Shown in pieces: positions 21,058 to 33,246 of a stretch of 49,293 bases of DNA. Source of the stretch: Asterionellopsis glacialis (lineage: Eukaryota > Bacillariophyta > Plagiogrammaphyceae > Rhaphoneidales > Asterionellopsidaceae); contig WKLE02000687.1 of NCBI GenBank assembly GCA_014885115.2, forward strand, positions 1 through 49,293, read 5' to 3'. Each line of letters starts with the position of its first letter. Position 1 is the stretch's first letter. The notes under the pieces are model-generated. The model searched no databases and was not told the origin of the DNA. It saw only the letters and a list, made by a program, of their open reading frames with translations. Made by a program: the position numbers and the translations under genes.

Positions 21058-22864
21058 TTACTCTTTACTTTTTGTTGCATCAGTGTGATTGGCATAATAC
21101 GTGTAATATTGTCGCGAGGCAAACCATGTCGTGGCCGTACATAGCAATCCAGCACTGGATTGCATGGCAAGATCCAAATTCCCACCTGTCCAATCTGCCA
21201 AGGCACCTGTCGTAGAGGCACCTAATAAGAATCCAACATCCCCCATAGTTCGTAACAAGGCGATAGCTTGAGCACGTTTACTTTCTTCGACGGTATCCGA
21301 TATGTACGCGACAGGTGCTGTAGATAACATGGTAGATCCCAAGGCCCAGATACCCAACGTATACGCCAACATGGATAAATCACCATGGTCAGGTATGGAG
21401 GATGAATACTCACATGCATATGGTAAGACCAACATGGCGGAGGATATGAGTGTACATCCACCTACAATCGCTGGACCTTTGCCTAAATACATGTCGACAA
21501 ATTTAGCCAAGGTTGGATTTCCTAACACTTGAACCAGAGACATACCCATATAGACTTTCCCGACCGATGTGGCTGTCAAAGCTAAGCCATGCGGGTTTGT
21601 TAACATTAAGGGCAACAATGTCAATTGAGATCCAGCTAAACTAAACCAATAAAAACCATTCATAATGACAACGTTCCGTACACGATCATCTTTTAATAGG
21701 GGTATCCATTGTCCTAATGCATTTTGGGTAGCATTTTGTATATTTTGAAAGGAGGAAGATATGGATGATGATGAAGCATCATGGTATTTTTTGTTTTGTT
21801 TGTGTTTGTTCGAGGTTTGCTCATGTTGTTGTTGTTGTTGTTGACGACGTTGTTGTTGATGTTCTCGTTCAAGTTGTTGCCATGGAAATAGGATAGGTTG
21901 TACCTTGGTTTCTGTCAAGAGCATATGATTGACAACTGTAAGTCCCATATAGGAACAACCAACAAGATAAAAAGTAGGACTAATACCTACAGAATCAGCC
22001 AAAAGTCCACCCATGGCAGGCCCTAGCGCTGTCCCTGCCGAAAAGGCTGACATGATGGGTGCCATGGTTGTGGCACGATTACGTGGTGTACTAATATCAC
22101 TCATGGTGAGTGTCGCTGCGGTAGATAGGGCCGCCACACCTAAACCAGTTAGTAATCGACAGGTGTATAAATGTTCAAATTGTGTAGCAAATCCAATCCC
22201 TCCCACACCCAAGGCAATGACACTCAAGGAATATACTAAATATGGTTTACGTCCATGGTATTCCACAGCAATAGCTGCGGGAACATTCCCTACCATTTTG
22301 GCCAAGGCAAAGGCAGATACAACCAATCCATATTGTCCTGGACTGAGTCCTAAATTTTCCACCACAAATGGCATTATGGGGGTTACAATCCCCACAGATG
22401 ATCCTACCAATAACATGGATGTAGCTATAGGGATAGTACGCTTATAATCAATTGTACTGGATAGATCTAATAATTGTCTTGTAAATTGATCTTTGGTGAT
22501 ACTAATGATTGGTGATTGATGTTGTACAAGGCCATCATTTTCGTCGCTTACGTTCACCGTTGTTGTTGATGTTGTTAGTCCCTGACCATTATCCAAATCG
22601 ATAAAGACATTCATAAATTGAATGGCTTCTTGTTGAGCGTATTCAAGTCTCATTCTTTCAATTTCGTCATCAGATAACAATGAGGAAGCAAATGGCGATG
22701 ATGATAAAGTCGATGGATGATGCCTTTGTTGTTCAAGTTCTTCTTGTTCGTGTTCTATATCTTGTATACGATTCACAAGATAATGTACAATATTTTCGTA
22801 AGAAATTGTAGTAGTACTTGTTGTTTGTAGAGACGATTTTGTTGAGTTTTCAAATGGAGGAATT

Positions 22865-22902
<38 letters not shown>

Positions 22903-23436
22903 ATCCTTTTGTTGGTCTTTATGAATTTTGGTTTCATTTTCAAAATCATCCAATAATGATATTGTTTTTATTACCCCTGTCGTACCGGTGTTAGTGGAGG
23001 TGGAAGCAGTAGTAGTATTCAAAGAGCTTTTTTGTATTCGTTCAAAGACATGATGTATTTCTTTTTCTGTAAATTGTTCTAATTGTAAATATCGATACAA
23101 ACATCTTGAATCAATTATTTTGGGGGAGGATGGAGTAGAGTAACTTTTCTTTCTTGTGGATGATGTTGTTGTTGATAAAGTTCGAAAAGTAGTAGTAGTA
23201 GTAGTAACATTGCTATTGTACAAAGGAAAAGAAAAATTTTGATTGGAATGATTCCAGAATGTTAATTTTCTGGATAATGTGATGGAATTTAATGTTCGTA
23301 TTCGATTTCTAGAGTGAAAGAATGGATAACATTGAGGACGATGAGGAGGAGGAAGATAGTTATTGGACGTTGAATAGTTTCGTATTCTAACGAAAATGCC
23401 ATGAGGACGAACTACAAAAAGTGAATTTGTCATCAT
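21058..23436 (-). CDS. Major facilitator superfamily transporter with long N-terminal extension
   Basis: 792 aa. The MFS core is residues about 334-775 with about 12 hydrophobic segments. Markers: an early TPIMPFVVENLGLSPGQYGLVVSAFALAKM segment, motif-A-like VEYHGRKPYL, CRLLTGLGVAALSTAATLTMSDI, and a central cytoplasmic loop (510-575) that is Gln/His-rich. Substrate unknown; it looks like drug:H+ or sugar-type families rather than an identifiable carrier. The first 330 residues are unusual: a basic, Arg/Ser-rich start (RIRNYSTSNN) that may target an organelle, a poly-Thr run at about 179-190, and an EF-hand-like fragment near 276-286 (FMNVFIDLDNGQG). It is divergent from the fibrillin gene, with about 900 bases between them. 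Confidence 0.88.
22866..22902. repeat. GTT trinucleotide microsatellite
   Basis: About 12 GTT units inside the MFS coding sequence, encoding the poly-Thr run. Probably length-variable between alleles. Confidence 0.9.
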
Positions 23437-24345
23437 TTTGTAATGGTAATATTGTATTGTTCAAGTCGTCTTGAAATGCTCTTCTAATTCATCAATGAAC
23501 GAGATTGTGATTGATACTTGATTTGATGGCAACCATACACAGCAGGTGAGAGTTTTAGAGGACTTTTCTTGTGTGTTCCGATCGTTTCTTGTCCTTGATT
23601 TTTTTTTTTGTGGACATGACTTGACGAGCAAGAAACCATCTGTTGTAAAAAAAATATGTGACGCTGTAGAGGTTCTTGTGATAAAGACACACGAATTTCT
23701 GGGGTGTCCGTTACTTTTTTCATGACAGAATTTCTACTGAAAATCCCCGAACAACCTTCAAGCGACCTTGCCTTGGTACTTAATTAGGTCCTCTAGAGAG
23801 TACCAGGTAGCACCTGGCCGTCGCACAGACATTGCTAGATCCTACTCAACCGCCGGAGGACGATCAGACTCGGGCAGTCAACCCAGTTTCTGGACATTAC
23901 GACAGCGGTTCGGTAGGCCCCAGTTCGTTGTACGTTAAAATGACATGACGTCAGGTTGGAACAATAATTTTGATACCAATTATTTAATAGTGTATTCGCC
24001 AACGACGAACAAAAATATTTTTGAATTTATGTGACGTGTTCTTTTTCCTCTCCCCACACTTCCACTGCTTCTCTTCTCTGTATGTCTGATGACAGATGAG
24101 TGATATCTGCCTCATTTTTTGGACCATGCTGTCACTCTGTGTGCATGATGAGCTGGCACACACACTCACTCACTCACTACGCACTCAGAGTGTGGGATGA
24201 TAATTAATATTTCGCTAACTCAAGTCGAGATCGAATTAATGTGTTGAAAGTGAGGTCGCAATCCATACCTCTCATGTTGTTTGTGTAGGTTCCAAATTTT
24301 GATTATCTCCCTTGCTTTACAAACCAAAGACTCTAGATACCAAAA
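23437..24345. promoter_or_regulatory. Divergent promoter region, MFS and fibrillin genes
   Basis: About 0.9 kb between two divergent start codons. It contains CTCTAGAG next to GTACCAGGTA (23791-23810) and a TGACGTCA site (23946-23953). A CACT/CTCA-rich stretch lies at 24150-24190. No ORF supported. Confidence 0.45.
23946..23953. promoter_or_regulatory. TGACGTCA (CRE/bZIP-type) site
   Basis: Perfect 8-base CRE palindrome about 390 bases upstream of the plastid fibrillin start. In diatoms, TGACGT-type elements are reported to mediate CO2/cAMP-dependent control through bZIP factors. Function here is inferred; one 8-mer can occur by chance. Confidence 0.35.
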
Positions 24346-25638
24346 ATGAGATACTCCTCCTTAGTTCTTGCAACAGTAGTTGTCACTGCTACGAAATCCA
24401 TCAGCACTCTGGCATTCAATACCCAGAATGCATCTCCTCCTTCTCTTAAAAGTAGTACTTGGGGTATTGTGCAAGGGCGTCGTCAGAATAATGCACCAAT
24501 CTTGACAAGGATCGAAACATCCAATCCTTCTTCTCGTCATTGTCCTTCTTCTTCAATGTTGTTCATGTCATCTTCCCCCAAACATGATGAACAAGATGTT
24601 ACCATTGTTACCAATGGAGAAATTCGTGAGGACAAGAAAGAAGAAATTCCTCAAGTAATGGAGACTATCGTGGAAGGTGATGATATCGCAAATGAGGTCG
24701 ACAAGGACAGCGCAACAACAATAACTGTAAACGAGAATAATAATGATGAGAATCAACAGCAACAAGATCAAATTCAACAATTATTCAATCAACTTTTACG
24801 TATCGCATCCAGTACAGGACGTGGTGAATTTGCTTCCGTGAAACAAAAGAAAGATGCCATGAATGTCATTGAACAATTGGAACAACAACTACAACCACCA
24901 TTGGGTAATCCAACAATAATGCAAGGACGTTGGGAATTGTTATTTTCCGATACACAATTATTCCGTTCTTCACCCTTCTTTATGGCTGGACGTGCAACAT
25001 GTCAAACTCCTGATGAGGCGAAACAATACGATTGGTTTTGTGATATGCATCGTGCTGCCCTGGCTATATCTAACATTGGGACTGTCCGACAAATTATTAC
25101 CTCCGATTCCAAGTTGGTGTCTGAATTTGAAGTGAAGGTTGGTTCCATACCCTTTGTACAAGACTTTGTACCATTCGTATCGTACAGTGGTGGATTACCA
25201 TTGACCATTGATGGTACAATTGTAAGTACTGCGGATATTGTAAGGACGACAGAAAATAATGATGGTACGGATAATTCCTTATTATCATATGAATTATTCA
25301 TGGATACTGTGGAAATCAAAGGTTCCAATGTACCCTTGTTACGACAACTCTTGGATGCACCACAAACGAAATTACAATCACGTGCACTAGGATCCTTTTT
25401 AGAAACGAATTTTTCAGAAAATTATGAAAATCCTAAACCCATCTTTACCACCACATTTGTCAATGATCAATTCCGTATATCCCGTGATCAAGATGGTAAA
25501 GTGTTTGTGTATGGTAAAGAACAAGATAGAAATGAGAATGATGCTGAACTTACGGATTATACCAATGTGGATTCTGATTTAGGTGTATTAAAATTACTGG
25601 AAGGGTTCAATGATGCCATTACTAAATTTTATATTTAA
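24346..25638 (+). CDS. Plastid lipid-associated protein (PAP/fibrillin)
   Basis: 430 aa, one exon. Fibrillins are plastid lipocalin-like proteins that bind lipids and quinones at thylakoids and plastoglobules. Targeting: hydrophobic signal peptide (residues 1-23) ending TLA, then Phe24, the Ala|Phe cleavage motif of diatom plastid preproteins, followed by a Ser/Arg-rich transit region. An acidic, Gln/Asn-rich linker follows to about residue 140. The PAP domain, about 140-415, shows GRWELLFSDTQLFRSSPFF, an IGTVRQII strand, FVSYSGGLPLTIDG and the ending QFRISRDQDGKVFVYGK, which corresponds to the conserved (L/F)RISR-D-(G)-(x)-FVY motif. The C-terminal tail (GVLKLLEGFNDAIT) is extra. Probably imported into the stroma through four membranes. 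Confidence 0.9.
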   Translation: MRYSSLVLATVVVTATKSISTLAFNTQNASPPSLKSSTWGIVQGRRQNNAPILTRIETSNPSSRHCPSSSMLFMSSSPKHDEQDVTIVTNGEIREDKKEEIPQVMETIVEGDDIANEVDKDSATTITVNENNNDENQQQQDQIQQLFNQLLRIASSTGRGEFASVKQKKDAMNVIEQLEQQLQPPLGNPTIMQGRWELLFSDTQLFRSSPFFMAGRATCQTPDEAKQYDWFCDMHRAALAISNIGTVRQIITSDSKLVSEFEVKVGSIPFVQDFVPFVSYSGGLPLTIDGTIVSTADIVRTTENNDGTDNSLLSYELFMDTVEIKGSNVPLLRQLLDAPQTKLQSRALGSFLETNFSENYENPKPIFTTTFVNDQFRISRDQDGKVFVYGKEQDRNENDAELTDYTNVDSDLGVLKLLEGFNDAITKFYI

Positions 25639-26792
25639 AGAGAAAAAAGAAGAAAGGCATCAAACTTTAATATATATATATAAATGTAGATAATGAAGTT
25701 GGGGCTTACAATATGCGACGTATTCTAAAAAAAAATATTGCTGTTTCCACTGCTGTGTATCATCTTTCTACACTTTAGTCTGTATCACATTGAAAAGGAA
25801 GATTGTGGAGGAATCACAAAAATAACGTGTTTGTGGTAGCGCTAAAAATATAGATTATTGCTAGTTTTTTGCTCTTGGTTTTTGGAATGTGGCATAGTCA
25901 GTATATCAATATAAAATTTACATTCAGTGATCCTTTTGGTTCTGGAGTGACAAAAAAAATATTTTTTTTCAGTACCTCTTGAAAAATGTGCCGGACCAAC
26001 TACCGGCCGCGGTGGATGCTTTTATTCGTGGAACTGTCTTATAATAGGATATACAGCAGTAATATTCGTATATTTTATATCAGAAACATATCACCTAAGT
26101 AAAATGACACTACCAGCATATTACAAGTTTTAATAAGTAGGTTCGACATTTATCAACAAAAACTCAAAATCTTAAATTCTTAACACCTATCTATTGAAGA
26201 TGAAGATTTTTCATTGGACAATCATGACATAATGCTAAATAATCATTTGTAAGTTACTTTAATTTCTTCATCATGCAATAAGTGGTTTAATATATATAAG
26301 AAATGAAAGATTTTCGAACACATCATATCGATTTCATTAACATTACTGGTACAATCATACGAGTACGTTACGTATCACCGACACACATATCATATATTCC
26401 ATGCTATTCAACCTGAAAACACGCACTGTACTGTACCAGGTATCCATACCTGCCATATCTTTTTGTTATTTATTGTTCCTGTCGTAATAGAACCCGCGAC
26501 ATACCAACGGTCCGCTTTCAGTCTTGTATGAGAGGCGCTTGTTGACATAAGAAAGAGCATCAACACTAACGCACTGTACCTGGTACAGGTACCAGGTACT
26601 CGTACAGTGGAAGAAACTCTTCAGAAAGCACAGGCAGGGTTCGGTTTACACTTCCGCAATAAGACAGCCTACCCTTCTCATCTACTTCATTCACACATTG
26701 ATTGTCGGATTGAGAGCACTACCACTAAAGAAGGCTCCTGAACAATACACACTACAAAACAACACAACACAAGGCTTCTTCTTTCTAATATC
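25639..26792. other. Spacer upstream of the LRR gene
   Basis: 1.15 kb, strongly AT-rich up to 26.4 kb with a short TA repeat (25671-25682). The last 350 bases carry a cluster of GTACC(A/T)GGTAC palindromes and probably the promoter of the gene at 26793. No gene supported. Confidence 0.5.
26575..26607. repeat. Cluster of GTACCWGGTAC palindromes
   Basis: Two copies side by side, GTACCTGGTAC then GGTACCAGGTAC, about 190 bases upstream of the LRR start. Related sites: 9174, 26432, 30390-30424, 33474, 37670, 47715. Confidence 0.65.
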
Positions 26793-29700
26793 ATGGATGC
26801 ATCATCATCACTGCAACAACAGCAACAACGAGCCGCTCCTCATTCTTCTAGGACTAGAGACACACCAAATCATATTAGGCCTTCTGGTAAAATTCGATCC
26901 GAGGAACATGATTTGGATAACGTACAATCCTTACGTCCGCCCAGTCGTAAAACAATACCAACAACAACAACAAAAATAACTCAAACTCCAACAAGGTTGT
27001 TACCTGACAACAACAACAAAGGCAATGACACAAATTCAAGAAAAAGAATCGTGATACCAGAACAACCAATTCAACAGGAACAAGAACAAAATGAGAGTAC
27101 TTTTAGTCATGATGAAGAAAACTCTATTCACATGTTAGATATTGCAACAATAGCAACAAAGAAAGAAAAAAACAATAGCGACAAACAGCACCATCGTCGT
27201 CGTCGTTCCAATCCTAACGATAAGGATAAGGAAAAATGCATTAAAGAAAAGGAAAGGGAGTTACGGTATTTTCCTACAACTGATAGTATAGAACCAGGTG
27301 CTGTTGCAATTTCAGTTTCATCTTCCAGAACTCCGAAGGATCCGAAGGAGGAAGCTTATGACGAGGATAAGAAGACTAGCCGTTTCCATCATCGTCCAAC
27401 AGCTATTATTGATTTTGAAAATAGTGATAGTGATTTTCGTGTTGCAAGTGCGTTATCAGAATATGAACAAAAAGTTATGCAATATGACAATGTTATTGCT
27501 ACTACTGCTACTCCAAGAGGAGGAGAACAAAATAGTATTGATCAAGTAATTCCACAACAACCGACGCAGGAGCATTATTGTCATGATGAAGAACAGCAAA
27601 ACAGAAAAAGTATAACAACAGGTATGTTAACATCATCTCAAAATTTTGGTAGAGCTGTAGCTGTTCGACCGGGTGATCATGAAAGGGTACGTCCAAGAGG
27701 TACACTTACAGTATTATCTTCTTCCCCCGATAGATCCAGCAATATGGATGTCATTGAACACTTGCGGATGGCAACAGGCGATAATGACCCACCGTCCTCC
27801 TTACAACAAGGAGAACGATCTGCTCGTAGTAGCAGTGAATCATCATTATGGTTTTTCAACAAGTGTCAAACTAATACAAGAACAAGACGATTCAAAGTAC
27901 TTGTGGTAGTAGGGGTTACACTTGTCCTTGTCCTTCTTTTGGCAATAATTATTCCCTTGACGACTGGTGGTGGTGGAAGCAAAAGCGACGATGATGATGA
28001 CAACTCAAATCGTCAACAAAATGTCATGGAAGTTCTATCAACTGTATCTGATATTACCTTATTAGAAAGGAGTGGTTCAGCTCAAAATAAAGCATTGGAA
28101 TGGGTTGTATACGACACAACATTATCACCTCTGGTAGAAGTAGGTGTAGGAGCAAACACACACGAAAGAGCAATGATACAAAAGTTAAAGGTACGATATG
28201 CATTAGCTGTGTTTTACTTTGCTACAGGAGGAAGCAAAACGATGAGTAGTACTTCAAGTACTACTAGTAGCAAAAATAGTAACAATGGGGATGATATCTT
28301 TACGGTATCCATGTCTCCTTCATCATCATGGTTATCCGATTTAAATTGGTTAAATCAAGACAAAGGTGAATGTCAATGGGAATTCATCAAATGTAGTAAT
28401 AATGGAGAAATTGAAAGTATTGTCATTACAAGGGACAACGGTCTTGAAGGATATTTGCCAGATGAATTAAAGGTACTCGCTCAATCTATCCGTAAGTATT
28501 GCTATTACAAATTTGAAAGGAAACATATACATATCAATAACTGATGTAAAGCTGCTTTCGCGTTTTTCATTCTTCACGTTTTAATACGGTACCGCTACCA
28601 TGAAATTAGGAACTTTGAGCGTGAAAGAAAACAAGCTAACAGGAACTCTACCTACGGGATTGTATGACCTGTCAGATTTAGGTACGTAGATTGTTGCGAC
28701 AATGCAAGTCTTTTGTTGACAAGTTACAGATGATATATATACATTATTGTGTACACCTGCTAAACCTAATTTTTACATTCGATAACCTATCAAAGTCTCT
28801 CTTGATTTGCAAGAAAATAAGTTTTCTGGAGTGATAAATCAATGGATATCAAAGTTTACAACTCTTGGTAAGTATTTTCTTCTACAATTAAAAAAAAGAT
28901 GTTTTGACTGTCCCTCTGCTACTACGTTCTACGAAAGAGCTGAACGCGAGTCGGATGTATGGCAGTGATTTGATCACTTTGTCCTTTAACCCATTTTTTT
29001 ATTTTTGTTTTTGTTTCTGCTTGTAGAAAATCTTATCTTATCATATAATAGCTTCACAGGTAGTATTCCTGAGGAGCTGTACGATCTCACATCTTTAGGT
29101 AACCTCTTTTATTGTTGGACTGGACGTATTGGTTGATTTTTTTGTAAAAGTCCTGCACTAATATTTACGTACATTCAACATGTATCTTGTCCTCTCTTAC
29201 CATGTAAAATGCTAGTTCAAGTTGACTTATTTGATAACGACATGAATGGAAGCATTGTATCTTTGTTCGGGCAGCTATCAAACCTACGTAAGTCTTGTTT
29301 TCTTTGTTTAAATGTTGTTGGAATCAGTGACATCAGCCTAAATATTTTGCTAGGACAATGGTTTTCTGAATCTACATACATTTCAATTCATTTACGGCCT
29401 TTCACAATATCCTATGTTGTGTCATTCTTTCTCAACGATAACACACAGAGCATATTAAGTTAGGTCAAAATTCATTCAGTGGTATTGTGCCGGTTGAAAT
29501 GTATAAGAATTCATTTCCTTACTTGAAATCTCTAGATTTGAGACATAATAACCTGAAGGGTAACATAACAGAGGTTCTCTCTGGATTGTCACCTTTACAA
29601 GATTTGGGTACGTACCATATACTCTAGGTATCTCTTGAGAGTGATTTTCACTAATAATTTCTCCCACCTGCAATATTTATGAAAGATTTTTTAAGTTTAA

Positions 29701-30223
29701 ATTCAAATGAGTTGACTGGGAATATTCCAACAGAAGTTGGCAAAATGAAGAAACTTGGTAAGCTTTGCATGGATTCTTTCCTTGTTGTCATGGTCGTAGT
29801 TGTCAACCTGATGTATAATACTTTCATTTAAATTATTTCGTGTGAAATTCTTATAACGCATTTTTGGTGGACTATATTTTTTTTAAGAGCAACTGTTCCT
29901 TGATGGCAACAAGATTTCATCCTCAATACCTTCCGAAATCGGACTCTTGGAGAATTTAAGTAAGTGAAGATTATTTGGAAGTGCCACTCTGAAAAGGGCC
30001 TCCTTTCAAAGGTTGATGTAGAAAAAAGTTTCCTCATCTTTGTCTTCTTTTTTGATTCTTTCATTGTATAGATGCGTTTCGATTTTCCTCAAATGATATT
30101 ACAGGAATTATCCCCAACGAATTGTGCTCTTTAAGAGAATCTTCATTGACAGAATTGATCTGCGATAAACATATTGTCAATTGTACGAGTACTAGTCCAT
30201 CGTGTTGTACCAAGTGCGTTTAG
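26793..30223 (+). CDS. Membrane-anchored leucine-rich repeat protein, nine exons
   Basis: Exons (splice sites read by eye): 26793-28491, 28610-28681, 28796-28867, 29027-29098, 29216-29287, 29449-29607, 29686-29757, 29888-29959, 30072-30223; total 813 aa. All eight introns have GT...AG ends and phase 1, and six exons are exactly 72 bases, one LRR each. Exon 6 (159 bases) holds two repeats. The N-terminal 365 residues are Gln/Asn/Ser-rich and charged, with basic RRRR runs. A transmembrane helix at about 368-390 (VLVVVGVTLVLVLLLAIIIPL) suggests a type II protein. An LRR N-cap (GECQWEFIKC) and ten LxxLxLxxNxLxGxIPxEL plant-type repeats follow, then a Cys-rich cap (ICDKH...NCT...CC..C). The LRRs are probably extracellular and bind an unknown ligand or partner. 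No kinase domain. Confidence 0.87.
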
Positions 30224-30756
30224 GGAGGAAAACAAAAAAAATCCAAATATTTTTAGGTTCTGGTAAGACCAAACACAATCAGTATTTGCGGACTGGGGTA
30301 GTCCGATTCCCTGGTACAGTCTCTACCAGGTATGGCATATTTGGAAATAAGGTATTTATAATACCGGGTAGGACTGTCATCTACCGGTACCAGGTACACT
30401 ACTTGGTACTTACCTGGTACTGTCCTACAATCTACTGAAAGATATTGTTTCATCTAAAATACCATCTCACTCCTCATCTGGCAGGTCCTCTGTAACGTAG
30501 GACTACAGGTAACTCTAAATCCAGTCCATTCAACTTGCAATAATAACATATCAAGGTCAACGCAGACTACAAGGAAATTGGAAATGGCGAAGAAATATTG
30601 CAAATGAACAAACATAAAGCTGTATGTACATCTTTTAAAGCTCTTTTAATTCATAGTAGAGAAAAGATAGCGCATGTTGATATAGCTTACAGGACTAAAA
30701 TAATATTACTACATGCATACAGTCAGCGTATTTGTTAGCTTTTTGTCTAATGACTG
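30224..30756. other. Convergent spacer rich in GGTACC-type motifs
   Basis: Between the LRR 3' end and the minus-strand RTASEIQL gene. 30300-30424 is a dense run of GGTAC/GTACC/CCGGTACC motifs, in both orientations, that could fold. No ORF supported. Confidence 0.5.
30378..30424. repeat. GTACCAGGTAC motif cluster
   Basis: CTACCGGTACCAGGTAC, then ACTTGGTACTTACCTGGTAC within 47 bases: alternating orientations of the same palindrome, spaced about 20 bases. Confidence 0.6.
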
Positions 30757-31404
30757 TTACAAATCCATGGAAAAAACTCCATCATCCTTTGGATGGTCAT
30801 CCTCTGTGTTAGTATTTTCAACAATATTTGCACCCACCATATTATAGAAATATGATTCAAAATCCTCTTCCAACTCGACATCCATGGAAAGAGGGGACTC
30901 AGAAGTACAAAACATATGACTTGAAGTAGCTGTGTGTTGTTCGTCTCGTGGTTCAGTTTTAAAGGTAGGAATATAGGACGTGGATTGAGGATATGTTTCA
31001 GTGGTCTCTTTCAAGTCGCTGGTGTTAAGATATCTTGTGCGGATAATATTGCGAAGTGCATCTTCATCGTTATCATAACAACAGTGTTTTTCTTTCGGAC
31101 TAGGATGATTATTCCAGTGGTTTGAGTTCATTCGTAATGACTTTGTCTTTTGTGATATGCCAGATACAATTCGTTTGTACATACATAAATCACGAAAGTC
31201 GGCATCAGCATTGTCTTCACAAAGCTGGATTTCAGATGCAGTTCGATGAATATGATGAAGGATGGGAATGGAAGGGCTCGGGCCTGAACCTGAACTTGAA
31301 CTTGATTTTGCCCGTGACTGATAATGGCGATGATGATATGTAGATGTGTTTGATGTTGAAAGAAATAATCCAGGGGGGTTTTCGTCCCTTCTTTTGTTGT
31401 TCAT
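30757..31404 (-). CDS. RTASEIQL-family protein, copy 1 (function unknown)
   Basis: About 215 aa from the ATG at 31404 (MNNKRRDENPPG). The frame stays open to 31611, but that extra part does not resemble the paralog. The core, PSPSIPI.HHI.RTASEIQL.ED.A.AD.RD.CMY.RIV.GIS.KT, matches the gene at 38060 at about 36 of 46 positions. Outside it, LRN..RTR, an IP(T/S)F(K/E)T segment and an acidic end finishing FSMDL are shared. A Ser-rich region precedes the core. No membrane segment or known domain. The acidic C-terminus and short size would fit a regulatory adaptor; that is a guess. Convergent with the LRR gene. Confidence 0.72.
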   Translation of the reverse strand: MNNKRRDENPPGLFLSTSNTSTYHHRHYQSRAKSSSSSGSGPSPSIPILHHIHRTASEIQLCEDNADADFRDLCMYKRIVSGISQKTKSLRMNSNHWNNHPSPKEKHCCYDNDEDALRNIIRTRYLNTSDLKETTETYPQSTSYIPTFKTEPRDEQHTATSSHMFCTSESPLSMDVELEEDFESYFYNMVGANIVENTNTEDDHPKDDGVFSMDL

Positions 31405-32144
31405 TATTGTAGACTTATCCAGAGGCTTTAAGAATAAAATTGGGGATTGAAAGGCGATAAGGAATCTCTTCCTTCTCGTCCACAAAATGTTTAGAAAATG
31501 TAACTGTTTGCCTAGAAGGCAATATGCGCTGTGAAAAGGTGTATCAGCAAAACTATCTGCAAAGCGAAAAGAAGCATGTGATACCTGATGCTGTTGAACG
31601 GTATGATCCAAAAATTGAATCTAAGATGGAGTATCACTTTTTCTTCTGCTGTGACATAAAAGCAATCAGACTCATTATTTATGTGTGACACGGGAGTTTT
31701 CCAATATTGAAGTTGATCATGCATGATCCTATCTGGCTTTCAAAAATATAGACCAATAAAAAGTAGGCCATGGGACTTGAGGCAACTGCCCTGAGAATTG
31801 AGTGGTTCAGAGTTTTCCGATATGTGACATCCCCTGTCAACTTATACTTAAGAAAAATAGAAAGTTACATAACAAACTTCAAACTGATGATTCACTGAAA
31901 AATGCTGCTGACTCATAAGATGATACTGCTGACGTGTAAATTATGACTATCCATCACAATATTAAATTATTTTTATATCTAACGAAAAGAACTACATAAA
32001 ACAACAGTGGGACTAGTCCGTCAAGTCCAACAATACAATAATATAATGAATAATTTCTACACAATGCAGAGAGAACGTCATCTTCCGATATTTCGAGAGA
32101 ATGTGAGGCTATCCTGGATTGTCTACATTATTATATTATACGAA

Positions 32145-32330
32145 TCACAAACGTTTAGCGTTTTCTCCAGTTACATCTAAAAAATGTACCAATTGAACTA
32201 TAAAAAGAGTTTTTGGTCCATTTAAAGGTCCTACAAGATAGGTGTCAACCTTGGCGGAGGGTCTAGATGATGGTTCTGGCACTCCCCAAAATACCGTATC
32301 AAACATTCGCCCTTCAAAATAAATTATAAG
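32145..32330 (-). CDS. Possible terminal exon or gene fragment
   Basis: A TTTTTTGCAG acceptor is followed by 61 codons that look like real protein (EGRMFDTVFWGVPEP, VDTYLVGPLNGPKTLF) and a stop. No start codon and no upstream exon could be placed. Either the last exon of an unseen gene or a remnant. Family not recognised. Confidence 0.28.
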   Translation of the reverse strand, partial: LIIYFEGRMFDTVFWGVPEPSSRPSAKVDTYLVGPLNGPKTLFIVQLVHFLDVTGENAKRL

Positions 32331-33232
32331 CTGCAAAAAATTTGGATGTTTTAAATTACACAGTTTCGTGATGAAACCAAAAAGGACAGACAGTTCCCCA
32401 AAAGAAATCACGAGTGTGCACCGGCATACACAATGTATTAAGACCTAGTTATTAAGAAATAAGCAAGAATGAGGCAAGCAAAACAGAAGTCAACTAAATT
32501 TCCTTTTCCCTCTCACGAATTTGTTGATATACGTATTGGACCCAAGGGGGTAGTAACTAGAGTACTAGCCATAAGACTTGGTTACACAGCAGGCAGGCAG
32601 TCACCACAATAAACAAGTTTACTATCGATATATTCAATATTGTATCATGCTACAGACATCAGATACCCTACATTCTTTGGTTCTGCCCTCCTCTTTACCA
32701 TCTTTTAGAGAGAGATATTGGAGAATGCAGTCGGAAATATGTTTTTCGTTTAAAACAATGAAGTCCTCTGCTATGTACCAATATTACCGATCTCTCTCTC
32801 TCTTGAGAGTGGCCACCTGAACAAATATAATCAATTTTGTTTCTAAAACTAGTAAAGAAGTAAGTTGTACTAGGTATGGATAATCCATTTGTGATTGATG
32901 TCTACGGTATTCATACTCCTGTTAGCCTTTGTGGTCTTGGTCTTGCATGTCAGATTAATCAATAATTATAGATTGATATGATTTCCGTTCATATTGAAGT
33001 ACTGTAGTATCATGCCGTATCTCTGATTCCGTTCTTTCGATTTTCTTCATGTATCACTCACCGATGTCTCTCGATGTTCTTTGTTGTCAATCTTGCTGAT
33101 ATACCATCAAACGTTATAAAATAATACTCTAGCGATATAACGCCACTTCGATATGATACTCATCAGCCAGGTAAGGATAGAAATCATAATCTGTATTATT
33201 TAAAGGTAATTCGTAGTTAGTAGGAACCTCTC

Positions 33233-33246
33233 GAGGACTAGTCCTC
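33233..33246. repeat. 14-base palindrome GAGGACTAGTCCTC
   Basis: Perfectly self-complementary; lies about 760 bases upstream of the M41-like gene. Confidence 0.6.

Noticed and set aside
22013..22447. 144-codon plus-strand ORF in the MFS gene
   Set aside because: Opposite-strand shadow of transmembrane-coding DNA.
22866..22902. Possible CRISPR-like periodicity
   Set aside because: It is a trinucleotide microsatellite in a coding region, without spacers; the genome is eukaryotic.
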